From: Shouchella patagoniensis
GTDB lineage: Bacteria > Bacillota > Bacilli > Bacillales > Bacillaceae_D
Direction of reading: 5' to 3'
Assembly: GCF_002019705.1 (NCBI RefSeq)
Contig: NZ_KV917377.1
Location: 4,328,593 to 4,392,592, forward strand
DNA length: 64,000 bases
Part shown: piece after piece, positions 24,191-33,248 of the stretch
Layout: every line of letters starts with the position of its first letter
How positions within the stretch are numbered: the first letter of the stretch is position 1
Notes under the pieces: model-generated
Databases searched by the model: none
What the model saw: only the letters and a program-made list of their open reading frames with translations
What the model was told of the DNA's origin: nothing
Position numbers and translations under genes: made by a program

Positions 24191-27100
24191 ATGACGAATT
24201 TTTCAATAAGACGCCCGATCTTTACGATCGTTGTGATGGTCTTGTTTATTATTATGGGGATTGTATCGACAACCCGATTGCCGTTGCAATTAATTCCAGA
24301 TATTGACCCTCCGGTAGCAGCAGTAGTGACAAGCTACTCGAGTGCAGGACCAGATGAGGTCTTATCAGAAGTAACCGAGCCAATTGAAGAAGCGCTCGCA
24401 ACAACTTCAGGATTACAAACGATGCAATCAAATACGACTGAAGGGACTTCAATGGTCATTCTCCAGTTTGATTGGGACACGTCGATTGATGATGTAGAAT
24501 TGGATATTATTAACACGCTCAGGTCTGTTGATCTACCTGACGATGCAAATGAACCGTCATTTTTACAGTTTGATCCATCGATGATGCCGATGATGCAACT
24601 TGCTGTGACTTCAGGTGACTCGATTGTAGATTTCCAAGACGATGTGAATGACTTGTCAGACGAACTATTAAACATCGTTGGCGTGGCAAGTGTTGACGCC
24701 AATGGAAGTTTGACAGAAATAGTAGAAATTAGTCTTGATCGAGACGAGATGAATGACTACAATGTCACGCAAGATGATGTGAGTGGGGTTATTCAAGCAA
24801 ATGATGTATCGATGCCTGGTGGGGCTGTTGAGCAAGACGATTTAACGTTAACAACGCGGGTTATTAGTGAGATTACGACTCTTGATGACATACGCGAACT
24901 CGTTGTTTCACTCGATCCCGATTCAGGTGATGAAATTACAATTGATGACCTTGCCGATGTGGATATCGTTGCTGAAGATCAAACGGTTATTACAAGAGCG
25001 AATCAAGAAGAAGCGATGACGTTAGCTGTTATGCAAGAAAGCAGTGCAAATACATCTCAAACATCCAATGCAGTGAACGAACGAATTGATGAGTTGTTAA
25101 ATGATAGTGATTATGACGATTTAGATATCGTTTCGATTTATGATGAGGGACAATTTATTAATGCGGCAATTTCAAGTGTCGTGACAGCATTGATTCTTGG
25201 TGGCGTTCTTGCCATGGCGGTCTTATTCTTATTCCTTAGGAATTTTAAAACGCCACTCATTATTGGTTTAGCGATTCCAATTTCCATTATGGTTACATTT
25301 GCGCTTATGTTTTTCCTCGATATTGGGTTAAACATTATGACGCTAGGTGGGCTTGCGTTAGGAATAGGTTTAGTAGTTGATAATGCCATTGTTGTTATCG
25401 AAAACATCTACCGACACCTTTCACAAGGAAAAGATCCGAAAAAAGCAGCAAGTGAAGGAACGAAAGAAGTGTTTGGTGCGATTGTAGCATCAACATTAAC
25501 AACCGTTTCTGTCTTTTTACCGATCGTCTTTATTTCAGGAATTGTTGGCGACCTCTTTAGAGATCTTGCATTAACAGTTTCCTTTAGTTTATTGTCATCT
25601 TTATTTGTGGCCATTACGCTTGTACCAATGCTTGCAAGCCGTGTCTTAAAAACGCCAAAAGAGGATGTAGAAGAAAGCCGTAGAAACACAAAAACGATGC
25701 GCTCACTTGAGAAGATGACCCATTGGTCACTTGGTCACCGGAAAACCGTGATCGGCATGACACTTCTCTTGCTTGTTGGTGGTGTTGCTGGCTTAAGCAC
25801 AGTCGGAACAGAGCTTTTACCTGAATCTGATCAAGGTACATTTACTATCGAAGTTGAAATGGAGACCGGGACAACTCTGAGTCGTACCGATGAAGCGGTA
25901 GAACGGATTGAAGATGTTTTAAATGACTATCAGGAAATCGCTGATTATTCGTCAACGATCGGTGGCACTTCCATGGATATGGGTGGAAATGGACAGTCCC
26001 ATATGGCGGAAATTGCCGTATCACTCGTACCTGCGGATGAACGGACACAAAGCGATGGAGCGTTTGTAGAGTCCATTACACGGGATTTGGAACGGGCTGA
26101 TAGTGACGCAGATGTACGAGCATTCACGCAAAGTGCGGCAATGGGCGGCGAAGCAAACACGGTTCCATTTACAGTCGCTTACTCTGAACGTGAAGAATTA
26201 TATGAGTTTGCGGAAGAAGTAGAAGAAGAACTGCTTGATTCAAATTTAATAAACGAAGTGCAATTAAGTATTGAAGATACTGTTCCAGAAGTTGTCATTG
26301 AAGTAGATGATGAGGCAGCTATTGAAAATGGGTTTACTCCAATCGAGATTGCACAACAAGTAAATGAAGCAACGCGTGGAGAGACGATTGGAACTGTGCG
26401 CATTGGTGAAGATGAAGAGGATCAATCAAGGTCAGTTTACGAAGTAATGGTCAGCCTGTATTCAAGTTATACGGAATCGGTTAGTGACCTAGAAGAGTTA
26501 ACAATTACGAACAGTGAAGGATCGATTGTCACATTAGATGAAGTGGCAGACATCACTGAAGGCGAAGGACCTGCTGCCATTCAACGTGCTGACCAAGAAG
26601 AAGCAGTTGAATTTACGGTAGGATATACGACGAATGCTGTATTAGGTGATGTATCTAGCTTCATTACGCAAGCGATCGATGATGTGGAACTGCCTGATGG
26701 AGCAGAGTTCTCATTCGGAGGGGAACAAGAAATCCTTGATGATGCGATTGGTAGTTTAATCTTGGCACTAGTGTTAGCGGTCATATTCATCTACTTAATT
26801 ATGGCAGCACAATTTGAATCGTTTAAACTTCCATTCATTATGATCTTGACGGTTCCTCTTGTTGTAATAGGTGTTTCGATTGCGTTAACGATGACGCAAA
26901 CGGCTATTGGTATTACAACATTTATTGGGGTTATTATTCTCGTTGGGATTGTAGTTAATAACGGGATTGTTATGTTGGATTTTGTGAACCAACAAAAACA
27001 AAAAGGCTTAGGGACATACGATGCACTCGTTGAGTCAGTAAAATTAAGAACAAGACCGATCGTAATGACATCTGTTACGGCAATACTAGGAATGGTGCCA

Positions 27101-27502
27101 ATTGCGATTGGCATTGGTGAAGGGGCAGAGATGCAACAGCCAATGGCGATAGCGGTAATCGGTGGTTTGATTAGTAGTACCTTGTTAACACTCGTGTTCA
27201 TTCCTGTTGTTTATAGTTTATTTGATAAAGAAACGCGTCACCTTAGAGGAAGACCTGTCATCGTTGAACATGGAGACGGAGAAAGCCAAAGATATTTACG
27301 TTCATCTCATGATCGAGTCAATGGTGAATGGGTCGAGGCAGAAGATGAGCAACAAGATCATCACACGGATGCAAGTGACGAGAGTCAGGAGAAAACAGAA
27401 TCCGAATCTCAAAAAGAGAACGATGATTTATCAAAAGATGAGATTTTACATCTGCTTGAACACATCTTGAAAAAGAACAAAAAGGACTCTGATAAAGAGT
27501 AA
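24191..27502 (+). CDS. RND efflux pump (SwrC/YerP-like)
   Basis: A 1103-residue pump of the HAE-RND family. ATG 24191 is preferred, with TTAGGAGG 7-8 bases upstream. It has an N-terminal helix (RRPIFTIVVMVLFIIMG), two large extracytoplasmic loops, and two blocks of membrane helices. The proton-relay aspartate is in GLALGIGLVVDNAIVVIENIYR. The closing polar tail (about 1040-1103, rich in E, D, Q, K) is longer than in most members. In Gram-positives this class is represented by SwrC/YerP of B. subtilis (surfactin and drug resistance), beside the TetR gene yerO. A TetR gene lies next to this one too. No membrane-fusion protein is nearby, as expected in Firmicutes. Confidence 0.9.
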   Translation: MTNFSIRRPIFTIVVMVLFIIMGIVSTTRLPLQLIPDIDPPVAAVVTSYSSAGPDEVLSEVTEPIEEALATTSGLQTMQSNTTEGTSMVILQFDWDTSIDDVELDIINTLRSVDLPDDANEPSFLQFDPSMMPMMQLAVTSGDSIVDFQDDVNDLSDELLNIVGVASVDANGSLTEIVEISLDRDEMNDYNVTQDDVSGVIQANDVSMPGGAVEQDDLTLTTRVISEITTLDDIRELVVSLDPDSGDEITIDDLADVDIVAEDQTVITRANQEEAMTLAVMQESSANTSQTSNAVNERIDELLNDSDYDDLDIVSIYDEGQFINAAISSVVTALILGGVLAMAVLFLFLRNFKTPLIIGLAIPISIMVTFALMFFLDIGLNIMTLGGLALGIGLVVDNAIVVIENIYRHLSQGKDPKKAASEGTKEVFGAIVASTLTTVSVFLPIVFISGIVGDLFRDLALTVSFSLLSSLFVAITLVPMLASRVLKTPKEDVEESRRNTKTMRSLEKMTHWSLGHRKTVIGMTLLLLVGGVAGLSTVGTELLPESDQGTFTIEVEMETGTTLSRTDEAVERIEDVLNDYQEIADYSSTIGGTSMDMGGNGQSHMAEIAVSLVPADERTQSDGAFVESITRDLERADSDADVRAFTQSAAMGGEANTVPFTVAYSEREELYEFAEEVEEELLDSNLINEVQLSIEDTVPEVVIEVDDEAAIENGFTPIEIAQQVNEATRGETIGTVRIGEDEEDQSRSVYEVMVSLYSSYTESVSDLEELTITNSEGSIVTLDEVADITEGEGPAAIQRADQEEAVEFTVGYTTNAVLGDVSSFITQAIDDVELPDGAEFSFGGEQEILDDAIGSLILALVLAVIFIYLIMAAQFESFKLPFIMILTVPLVVIGVSIALTMTQTAIGITTFIGVIILVGIVVNNGIVMLDFVNQQKQKGLGTYDALVESVKLRTRPIVMTSVTAILGMVPIAIGIGEGAEMQQPMAIAVIGGLISSTLLTLVFIPVVYSLFDKETRHLRGRPVIVEHGDGESQRYLRSSHDRVNGEWVEAEDEQQDHHTDASDESQEKTESESQKENDDLSKDEILHLLEHILKKNKKDSDKE

Positions 27503-27514
27503 GAGTGAGTATAG

Positions 27515-27550
27515 AAAAAACCTCTGAGATTTCATCTCAGAGGTTTTTTA
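27515..27550 (+). terminator. Terminator of the RND gene
   Basis: CCTCTGAGAT (27521-27530) and ATCTCAGAGG (27534-27543) form a 10-bp stem with a 3-base loop, flanked by A6 and T6. Works in both directions. Confidence 0.85.
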
Positions 27551-27694
27551 GGTTTGTTGGAGGTTGTTTCATCTTACGATTCAGTTATACCGAATAATGA
27601 GATCAAGATCTAGCGGACGGCAAGGTAGGGAAAGGATCACACAGTCACTCATCCGTAAAAAAGAGTGTCGAAAGGGCTACTCTCCTAATAAAAT

Positions 27695-27724
27695 AGCAGC
27701 CTCCACTTTAATGGTGAATGGCTG
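27695..27724. terminator. Terminator of the TetR gene
   Basis: AGCAGCC and GGCTGCT flank a 17-base loop, right after the minus-strand stop at 27732, with an A/T-rich run on the minus exit side. Confidence 0.6.
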
Positions 27725-27731
27725 CTTTTCA

Positions 27732-28616
27732 TTAGAATTTAATATGAAGACTTTCAATCAATTTATCAAGTAAATTTAATTGACGTTTAGTTGCTCTTAA
27801 GTTGCGAACCATTCCTTTTATAATAATTGGATTGGGTTTAAGATTCATTAGTTCTTTTTCAAGAATCGCTAATGTTTGAAGTGCCTCTTCTTTCACTTCA
27901 TCAAGCTGTCCTTGTTTAAGATCAGCCTTCATTTGCTTCGTAATCTCTAGTGGATTTAATCGTTCCTCTGGGTCCTCGTCAAGATATAAAGAACGAAGAT
28001 GGTTATTCATAAAAGGAGGATAAGAGGAATGAGGTAGATTCTTTAAAACGATGTCTACTTGGTCAATGCAATACCGAATAACTTGATCGAGATCTGCTGG
28101 TAATTGATGCATGACTACGAGTTCCATGTACTGCCGTGTAATACCGATTAATGTAAAAGCACCGTCTGTGACATATGGCTTAATGGAGTCTCCATAAATC
28201 TTTAGTAACGACTGTTCGACCCAATTAAAATTGATTGTTGATTTGCTTTGCATTTGTCGGTAAAGTTGTTTGTTTTCTAAATGACGCATTTCTTGATCTT
28301 GAACGCGGTAGAACTCTTGGTTCTCAATATAATGGTTAATGACAATCTTTAATTGGTTTGCCAATTTCTCTTTTTGTGACAAAACAGTATCCGCTTCGAT
28401 TGCTATAATTTGATCTTCTATATATCTAAAATAATATTCTAATATACTTATAAGTAGTTCTTCTTTAGATTTAAAATAAAGATACAAGGTTCCTTTTGAT
28501 ATGCCACATGTTTCTGCGATGGTTTGCATGGATGTTCCTTTATAACTTTTGGAAGAAAATAAATTTTTGGCGGTAACGAGTATTTCTTTTTCCTTTTCAA
28601 GATCTTTTTTCCTCAA
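27732..28616 (-). CDS. TetR-family regulator, probable pump repressor
   Basis: A 294-residue TetR protein, long for the family. The helix-turn-helix is at residues 8-60 (EILVTAKNLFSSKSYKGTSMQTIAETCGISKGTLYLYFKSKEELLISIL). The long C-terminal ligand domain resembles YerO, the yerP-associated regulator of B. subtilis. It converges with the RND gene. A 10-bp palindrome, ACTTATAAGT (24156-24165), lies just ahead of the pump start and is a candidate site, though short. Confidence 0.85.
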   Translation of the reverse strand: MRKKDLEKEKEILVTAKNLFSSKSYKGTSMQTIAETCGISKGTLYLYFKSKEELLISILEYYFRYIEDQIIAIEADTVLSQKEKLANQLKIVINHYIENQEFYRVQDQEMRHLENKQLYRQMQSKSTINFNWVEQSLLKIYGDSIKPYVTDGAFTLIGITRQYMELVVMHQLPADLDQVIRYCIDQVDIVLKNLPHSSYPPFMNNHLRSLYLDEDPEERLNPLEITKQMKADLKQGQLDEVKEEALQTLAILEKELMNLKPNPIIIKGMVRNLRATKRQLNLLDKLIESLHIKF

Positions 28617-28877
28617 GTCATAACCACCTTAATCAAATTTCCATTCTATCGTACCACAAATCGAAAAAGGAAAACAAACAACGATCAGAGCATACGGAAT
28701 TGTTAAAAAACAAGTGTGGCTTTCTTATGATAGCTATGAATGAACAGGGTGATAAACGATTGATTTGTTAGCACATTTAGCAAATATACAAGGGGCTAAT
28801 CAAATCATAATTAGTTAAAGGCTTGCTGATTAATCGAGTTGGTGATAGAATCAGCAGTAACAAACACGAAAGGAATG

Positions 28878-28946
28878 ATGGGTGGCCGATGGATAACTAA
28901 CCTATTTTTTACATTTGAAATGGATATTTCAAACGATAAAACATAG
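28878..28946 (+). CDS. Leader peptide of the ABC-F gene
   Basis: ATG 28878 opens a 22-codon frame ending with TAG at 28944-28946. An AAGGA site lies 3-4 bases upstream; the overlapping ATG 28875 is out of frame with it. The stop overlaps the first bases of the antiterminator strand (28945-28955). A translated short frame that ends exactly at a switching RNA element is what ribosome-mediated attenuation requires. Which of the nearby starts is used is not certain. Confidence 0.5.
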   Translation: MGGRWITNLFFTFEMDISNDKT

Positions 28947-29066
28947 GATTAGTCTGCCCACATTTCAAATAATTGATTGAGTCGCCTAAAGGGACTCGTT
29001 CGTTTATTTACGTACGGTTATATAAGACTAATCCTTCCAAATTATGTTTGGGAGGATTTTTTAATT
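28945..29066 (+). promoter_or_regulatory. Transcription attenuator of the ABC-F gene
   Basis: Three mutually exclusive strands are visible. AGGATTAGTCT (28945-28955) is a perfect complement of AGACTAATCCT (29025-29035). The latter overlaps AATCCTTCC (29030-29038), which pairs with GGGAGGATT (29050-29058) and is followed by TTTTTT: an intrinsic terminator just ahead of the coding region. ATTTCAAA also occurs twice (28926, 28962), each complementary to TTTGAAAT (28914-28921), so a second switch may operate. When ribosomes stall on the leader, the antiterminator should form. vmlR and related ARE-ABCF genes are known to be controlled this way. Confidence 0.75.
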
Positions 29067-29090
29067 CTCCCTGTAGAAGGGATGAGCATA

Positions 29091-30728
29091 ATGATTGAAT
29101 TGATTCGAATGCATGATATAGAAATAGAAATACAAGGTCATACGCTATTGGAAAAAGGAAATGGCACCGTCAATAAAGGAGACGTTATTGGGATTATTGG
29201 GAAAAATGGTGCGGGGAAGTCAACCTTGTTAAACCTGTTAAACAAAGAGTTAGCTCCGACAAAGGGGCAGCTCATATATGGTCAAGAGGATCTGAAGGTT
29301 TCGATGGTCGAACAAGAAACAGAGTCTTATTTGATTGATCGTTTAACGGCAGATGAGTTAACATTATTAAAGCACTGGCACGTACCTGCGCATCATTTTG
29401 AAAAGCTAAGTGGTGGAGAAAAGCTAAAAGCGCGTCTTGCGAAAGGCTTTACAACCGATTGCGATCTTTTATTACTAGATGAGCCAACCAACCACTTAGA
29501 TGAACAAAGCTTAGCTTTTTTAACAAAACAAATCAAAGCGTATAAAGGAACGATTGTACTTGTTTCCCATGATCGCTCCTTTCTAGACAGTGTGACAACA
29601 AAAATATGGGCAATAGAAAATAGAAGCTTGGTTGAGCACAAAGGCAATTACACAAGTTATATGAAAGCACGAGAAGAAAAAAGGGCAGCACAACAACGGG
29701 AATATGAGAAACAACAAAAAAAGATTAAACGGATCGAAAACCAAATGAACCAACTATCATCGTGGTCGAGTAAAGCTCATTCCCAATCAACGAAGCAGGA
29801 GGGGTTTAAAGAGTTTTATCGCGTGAAAGCAAAAAAAATCGATTCACAAGTTAAATCAAAGCAAAAGCGGCTTGAAAACGAACTCGAAAAAGCAAAGGTT
29901 GACCAAGTGGCGCCTGAATACGAAGTGCAATTCACAATGAAAGCAAGTGGGAAAAAAGGCAGACGATTTTTAGAGGTAAAAGCATTACACAAAGCATTTG
30001 GTGACCGCGTTCTCTTTACCGATTCGCATTTTACGATTCAACATGGTGAGAAAGTAGCGATAACAGGTCCTAATGGCAGCGGGAAAACAACCTTTTTACA
30101 AATGATTGTTGGGAAGGAACCGTTTGAAGGGGACGTTTGGAAGTCGAGTGCGGCAACGATTGGTTACTTAACACAAGAAGTGTTTGATCTTCCGTTAGAC
30201 CAAATGCCAGAGCAACTATTTTATCAAAAGAAGTATGAAGACCGAGGTCATGTCCAAAACTTAATGAAGCATCTAGGATTTACGGCTTCCCAATGGTCAG
30301 AACCAATTGAGCTGATGAGTATGGGGGAGCGTGTGAAATTAAAGCTAATGAAATATATCCTCGAAGAAAAAGATGTGCTTGTTTTAGATGAACCAACCAA
30401 CCATCTTGATTTAGAATCAAGAGAACAACTGGAAGATACACTTGCCCAATATAGTGGAACCATGTTGGTTGTCTCCCATGATCGCTATTTTTTAGAACAA
30501 ACAACAAATACAAAATTAGTGATTGCAAAAGGACGTATCACAAAGCAGTTAGGCGAAGAACAAGCGCCAAACAAGAAAGAAAACAATGAAGAAGCACGAA
30601 TGACACTTGAAACAGAGCGACAAGAAGTGCTTGGCAAGCTTAGTTTTGCGAAGCCAGGAAGTAAAGAATACACGGAATTAGATACAAAATTTAATGAGCT
30701 CACAAAACAAATTAAGGCGTTGTCTTAA
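29091..30728 (+). CDS. vmlR: ARE ABC-F ribosome-protection protein (VmlR-like)
   Basis: A 545-residue soluble protein with two ABC domains and no membrane segments. Domain 1: Walker A GIIGKNGAGKST, signature LSGGEKLKARLAKG, Walker B LLLDEPTNHLDE. The interdomain linker is long, helical and basic, with the AHSQSTKQEGFKEFYRVKAKK block seen in the VmlR group. Domain 2: AITGPNGSGKTT and MSMGERVKLKLMK, VLVLDEPTNHLD. A C-terminal extension (EEARMTLETERQEVLGKLS...) follows. ATG 29091 was chosen over the 38-residue longer frame, whose beginning is leader RNA. These proteins dislodge lincosamide, streptogramin A or pleuromutilin drugs from the ribosome. Confidence 0.88.
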   Translation: MIELIRMHDIEIEIQGHTLLEKGNGTVNKGDVIGIIGKNGAGKSTLLNLLNKELAPTKGQLIYGQEDLKVSMVEQETESYLIDRLTADELTLLKHWHVPAHHFEKLSGGEKLKARLAKGFTTDCDLLLLDEPTNHLDEQSLAFLTKQIKAYKGTIVLVSHDRSFLDSVTTKIWAIENRSLVEHKGNYTSYMKAREEKRAAQQREYEKQQKKIKRIENQMNQLSSWSSKAHSQSTKQEGFKEFYRVKAKKIDSQVKSKQKRLENELEKAKVDQVAPEYEVQFTMKASGKKGRRFLEVKALHKAFGDRVLFTDSHFTIQHGEKVAITGPNGSGKTTFLQMIVGKEPFEGDVWKSSAATIGYLTQEVFDLPLDQMPEQLFYQKKYEDRGHVQNLMKHLGFTASQWSEPIELMSMGERVKLKLMKYILEEKDVLVLDEPTNHLDLESREQLEDTLAQYSGTMLVVSHDRYFLEQTTNTKLVIAKGRITKQLGEEQAPNKKENNEEARMTLETERQEVLGKLSFAKPGSKEYTELDTKFNELTKQIKALS

Positions 30729-30767
30729 GGGAGCGAGTGCGCAAAAGAAACGAAGGAGGTAGGGAAT

Positions 30768-31178
30768 ATGGGAAAAGCGATACCCTTTTTAATGTTCAAA
30801 GGTGGGAAAGCAGAAGAGGCAATGAATTATTACGTATCTATTATAGAGGACGCAGAAATAACGAGTATAGTACGGTATGGAGCGAATGAATCTGGAGATG
30901 AAGGAACAGTAATGCAAGCGACTTTTACTGTAAAAGAACAGGAGTTTATGTGTATCGATAGCAATGTGGCACATGCGTTTTCATTTACTCCTGCATTCTC
31001 CATTTACGTTACCTGTGACTCGCAAGAAGAACTAAACGAGCTTTATTATAAATTAATGGATGGAGGAGAAGCACTTATGCCAATTGGTGAGTATGGTTTT
31101 AGCCAAAAGTTTGGTTGGGTAAACGATCAATTTGGCGTATCGTGGCAATTAAATCTTCCCTCGTCACAGATAGGATAA
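30768..31178 (+). CDS. PhnB-like VOC-fold protein
   Basis: A 136-residue protein of the PhnB/YjdN glyoxalase-like group. It begins KAIPFLMFKGGKAEEAMNYYVSIIEDAEITSI and ends KFGWVNDQFGVSWQLNL, the family's typical endings. GGAGGT precedes the start by about 8 bases. It follows the ABC-F gene by 40 bases and may be cotranscribed. A strong terminator, ACAGGCGCT/AGCGCCTGT (31188-31221), follows. Substrate unknown. Confidence 0.8.
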   Translation: MGKAIPFLMFKGGKAEEAMNYYVSIIEDAEITSIVRYGANESGDEGTVMQATFTVKEQEFMCIDSNVAHAFSFTPAFSIYVTCDSQEELNELYYKLMDGGEALMPIGEYGFSQKFGWVNDQFGVSWQLNLPSSQIG

Positions 31179-31184
31179 AATAGG

Positions 31185-31224
31185 AAAACAGGCGCTTTTC
31201 TCACTTGAGGATAGCGCCTGTTTT
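31185..31224 (+). terminator. Terminator after ABC-F/PhnB-like operon
   Basis: AAAACAGGCGCT (31185-31196) pairs with AGCGCCTGTTTT (31213-31224) over 12 bases. Confidence 0.85.
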
Positions 31225-31507
31225 AGTATAGAAGGGCGAGTTATATCAAGAATTTGATAAAAAATATGCAGCTAATCTTCATCAAGAAAGGGAGTAGACA
31301 CATAAGTAAAGAAATAGACGAATGTAAGTAGATATGAAAGAATAAATAGTAAATTAGCTTATAAATTTGTTGAAGTCGAGCTATTATACAGATAAGTTGC
31401 TAATCATTATCGTTAATTGTAGATTTAACTCATTTGCAAAGAGCCATTTTTTTAGTCAGCTCGGTCGTACACGATAGTAATGATTTCTTTTAATGGAGGG
31501 AATTCGT
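31225..31507. other. Intergenic region, no gene seen
   Basis: AT-rich sequence between the terminator and the kinase-like gene. No convincing frame, tRNA-like fold or long repeat. Only the GGAGGG site (31495-31500) of the next gene stands out. Confidence 0.4.
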
Positions 31508-32374
31508 TTGACGATTGGTATAAAGCTAAAAGAGGATCATGACTTTTCTTGGTTAAACAACTATGATGACGTTTTTGAAGTGTTTGATCAACAAGACTCG
31601 GGAAATATTTCATTTGGGGTAAATGTAGGCAACAAGAAGAGGTTTGTTAAATATGCAGGAGCATGCAATCTCGTCTACCAAGGATCTGTTGCCCAAGCGG
31701 TAAAGAACCTTGAAAACGCGAAAGAAGTGTATCAAGATCTAGCCCACCCGTCTTTAATAAGGTTATATCATTCGTTTCAAACGAAACAAGGGTTGGGTTT
31801 AGAGTTCGAATGGGTGGAAGGGGTTAACCTCTATCCCCATTGGACTTTTGATATTTACGATAGGCATCAAGATCCAAGGTCGTTGTATTATCAAACGAGG
31901 CATCTTCCTTTTGAACGTAAATTATCAATGATTGAGACGATGCTCCGCTTCTTATTGCATACAGAGGAGAACGGGTACACGCCCGTTGACTTTTATGATG
32001 GAAGTTTAATGTATGATATGGACACAGGGGTCACAAAAATCATCGATATCGATTTCTTTAGAAAAGGTTCAATTAAAAATACACTCGGTCAGGATTATTG
32101 GGGGCCGAAACGAATAAAGGCTCCAGAGGAGAAAACGAGGGGCGCTGTCATTGATTCCCGTACAACAGTATTTACTGCCGGGAAGATTATCATGGAACTC
32201 CTATCAACACACGAATCACCAACACTAAAAGAATTAAACTTAAATCCTACAGTAGAAAAAACAATTCAGACCGCAATAAAACAAGAGCAGAAGAACCGAT
32301 TTTTGACTGTGCATGACTTCTATCAATCTTGGTCTAAGAAAGTAAAAAATGAGTGTAATGAACGTCAACAATAA
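31508..32374 (+). CDS. Atypical protein-kinase-like protein
   Basis: A 288-residue soluble protein from TTG 31508: GGAGGG lies 7 bases before it, while the longer frame's ATG is inside that site. The fold order fits a kinase: a lysine-rich first strand pair (NKKRFVKYAGA), a helix (AVKNLENAKEVYQDLAHPSLIRLYHSF), a hinge (LEFEWVEGVNLYPHW), then a catalytic-loop-like YTPVDFYDGSLMYD and a DFG-like KIIDIDFF. HRD is replaced by VDF, and the usual GxGxxG loop is not clear, so activity is doubtful or altered. The C-terminal helices (RTTVFTAGKIIMELL ... NRFLTVHDFYQSW) match Ser/Thr kinase lobes. Confidence 0.6.
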   Translation: MTIGIKLKEDHDFSWLNNYDDVFEVFDQQDSGNISFGVNVGNKKRFVKYAGACNLVYQGSVAQAVKNLENAKEVYQDLAHPSLIRLYHSFQTKQGLGLEFEWVEGVNLYPHWTFDIYDRHQDPRSLYYQTRHLPFERKLSMIETMLRFLLHTEENGYTPVDFYDGSLMYDMDTGVTKIIDIDFFRKGSIKNTLGQDYWGPKRIKAPEEKTRGAVIDSRTTVFTAGKIIMELLSTHESPTLKELNLNPTVEKTIQTAIKQEQKNRFLTVHDFYQSWSKKVKNECNERQQ

Positions 32375-32469
32375 AATGGAAAGTCCATTGCACGAACGAG
32401 AGTGAACCCCATCGCTCATAATCCTATATTTTAATCATTCTTCTCGCGTCTAAACGCCACGTCTGATAA

Positions 32470-32511
32470 ACGCAGAACGCCATTCCTTCGCGGTAATGGC
32501 GTTCTGCGTTT
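32470..32511. terminator. Bidirectional terminator
   Basis: AACGCAGAACGCCATT and AATGGCGTTCTGCGTT form a long near-perfect stem with a short loop. It serves the kinase-like gene and the converging chbG operon. Confidence 0.85.
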
Positions 32512-32515
32512 GTAT

Positions 32516-33226
32516 TTATTTAATAGAGTGCCACCCTTTTGGGAGGCGATAGTTCATTAGCACTTCTGTTTCATCCATGCGCTCTTTCGTATAAGAAGAT
32601 ACATTTGTTAAAAACTGATCAATGTAACCAGGGTGGCACATGATCTCTACACTTTGCTGGTTGGTGTGGTCGTTTAATATTTGATTAAGCATTTCCTCGT
32701 TTACACCTTGTTTATAAAAGCGTGCGTCAAATGCTTCAGTCAAATAATCTACACCGTTTGGTTGCTCTTCAAACGCGTTGCGCCACGGTAAGCCATATGC
32801 AGTCGAGAGCGTTTCAATAGCTGACCGTAAATGAGACCAGCCGTGTATATGGTGATGACTGTCCAAATGTGATGGTGTCAAACCAAAGGAAAGAAAGCGT
32901 TCAATTTGCGCTGTCCATTCACGTACAACTTCTTCGGGATCAATTAGCGTTTCATTACGTTGGTCTGCAAGTTTACGGAAGGAATCATTCTTTCCTATTA
33001 ATGAAGGAACACGGTCTGAGACTGGGCTACCAATCGTTAGCGCAAGATGAATACCGGTTTGAAGCGTTGGATGTGCTTTAGCGAGTTCAACGGCATGCAT
33101 GGTTCCAGGTGCATTTACGAGCATTGTAGCCGAAGCGACAACACCATTTACGTGGCTATCGATAATGGCGTGATTGACGCCGCGACATAATCCAAAATCA
33201 TCGGCGTTAAATAGAACAGTTGGCAT
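32516..33226 (-). CDS. chbG: ChbG/YdjC-type carbohydrate deacetylase
   Basis: A 236-residue YdjC-family enzyme. The natural start is ATG 33226 after an AAAGGAGCC site; the longer frame runs into the GntR gene. It begins PTVLFNADDFGLCRGVNHAI, with the NADDFG metal-binding motif, and has the LDSHHHIHG histidine cluster and EIMCHPGY near the end. In E. coli ChbG removes an acetyl group from chitobiose-6-phosphate so that ChbF can act. It follows the GntR gene by 22 bases on the same strand and faces a GH4/PTS operon, the same gene set as E. coli chb. Confidence 0.85.
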   Translation of the reverse strand: MPTVLFNADDFGLCRGVNHAIIDSHVNGVVASATMLVNAPGTMHAVELAKAHPTLQTGIHLALTIGSPVSDRVPSLIGKNDSFRKLADQRNETLIDPEEVVREWTAQIERFLSFGLTPSHLDSHHHIHGWSHLRSAIETLSTAYGLPWRNAFEEQPNGVDYLTEAFDARFYKQGVNEEMLNQILNDHTNQQSVEIMCHPGYIDQFLTNVSSYTKERMDETEVLMNYRLPKGWHSIK

Positions 33227-33248
33227 AAGAGTTGGCTCCTTTAATTGT

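Noticed and set aside
24334..27201. Several long minus-strand frames (up to 136 residues)
   Set aside because: Shadows of the RND pump coding region caused by its codon use.
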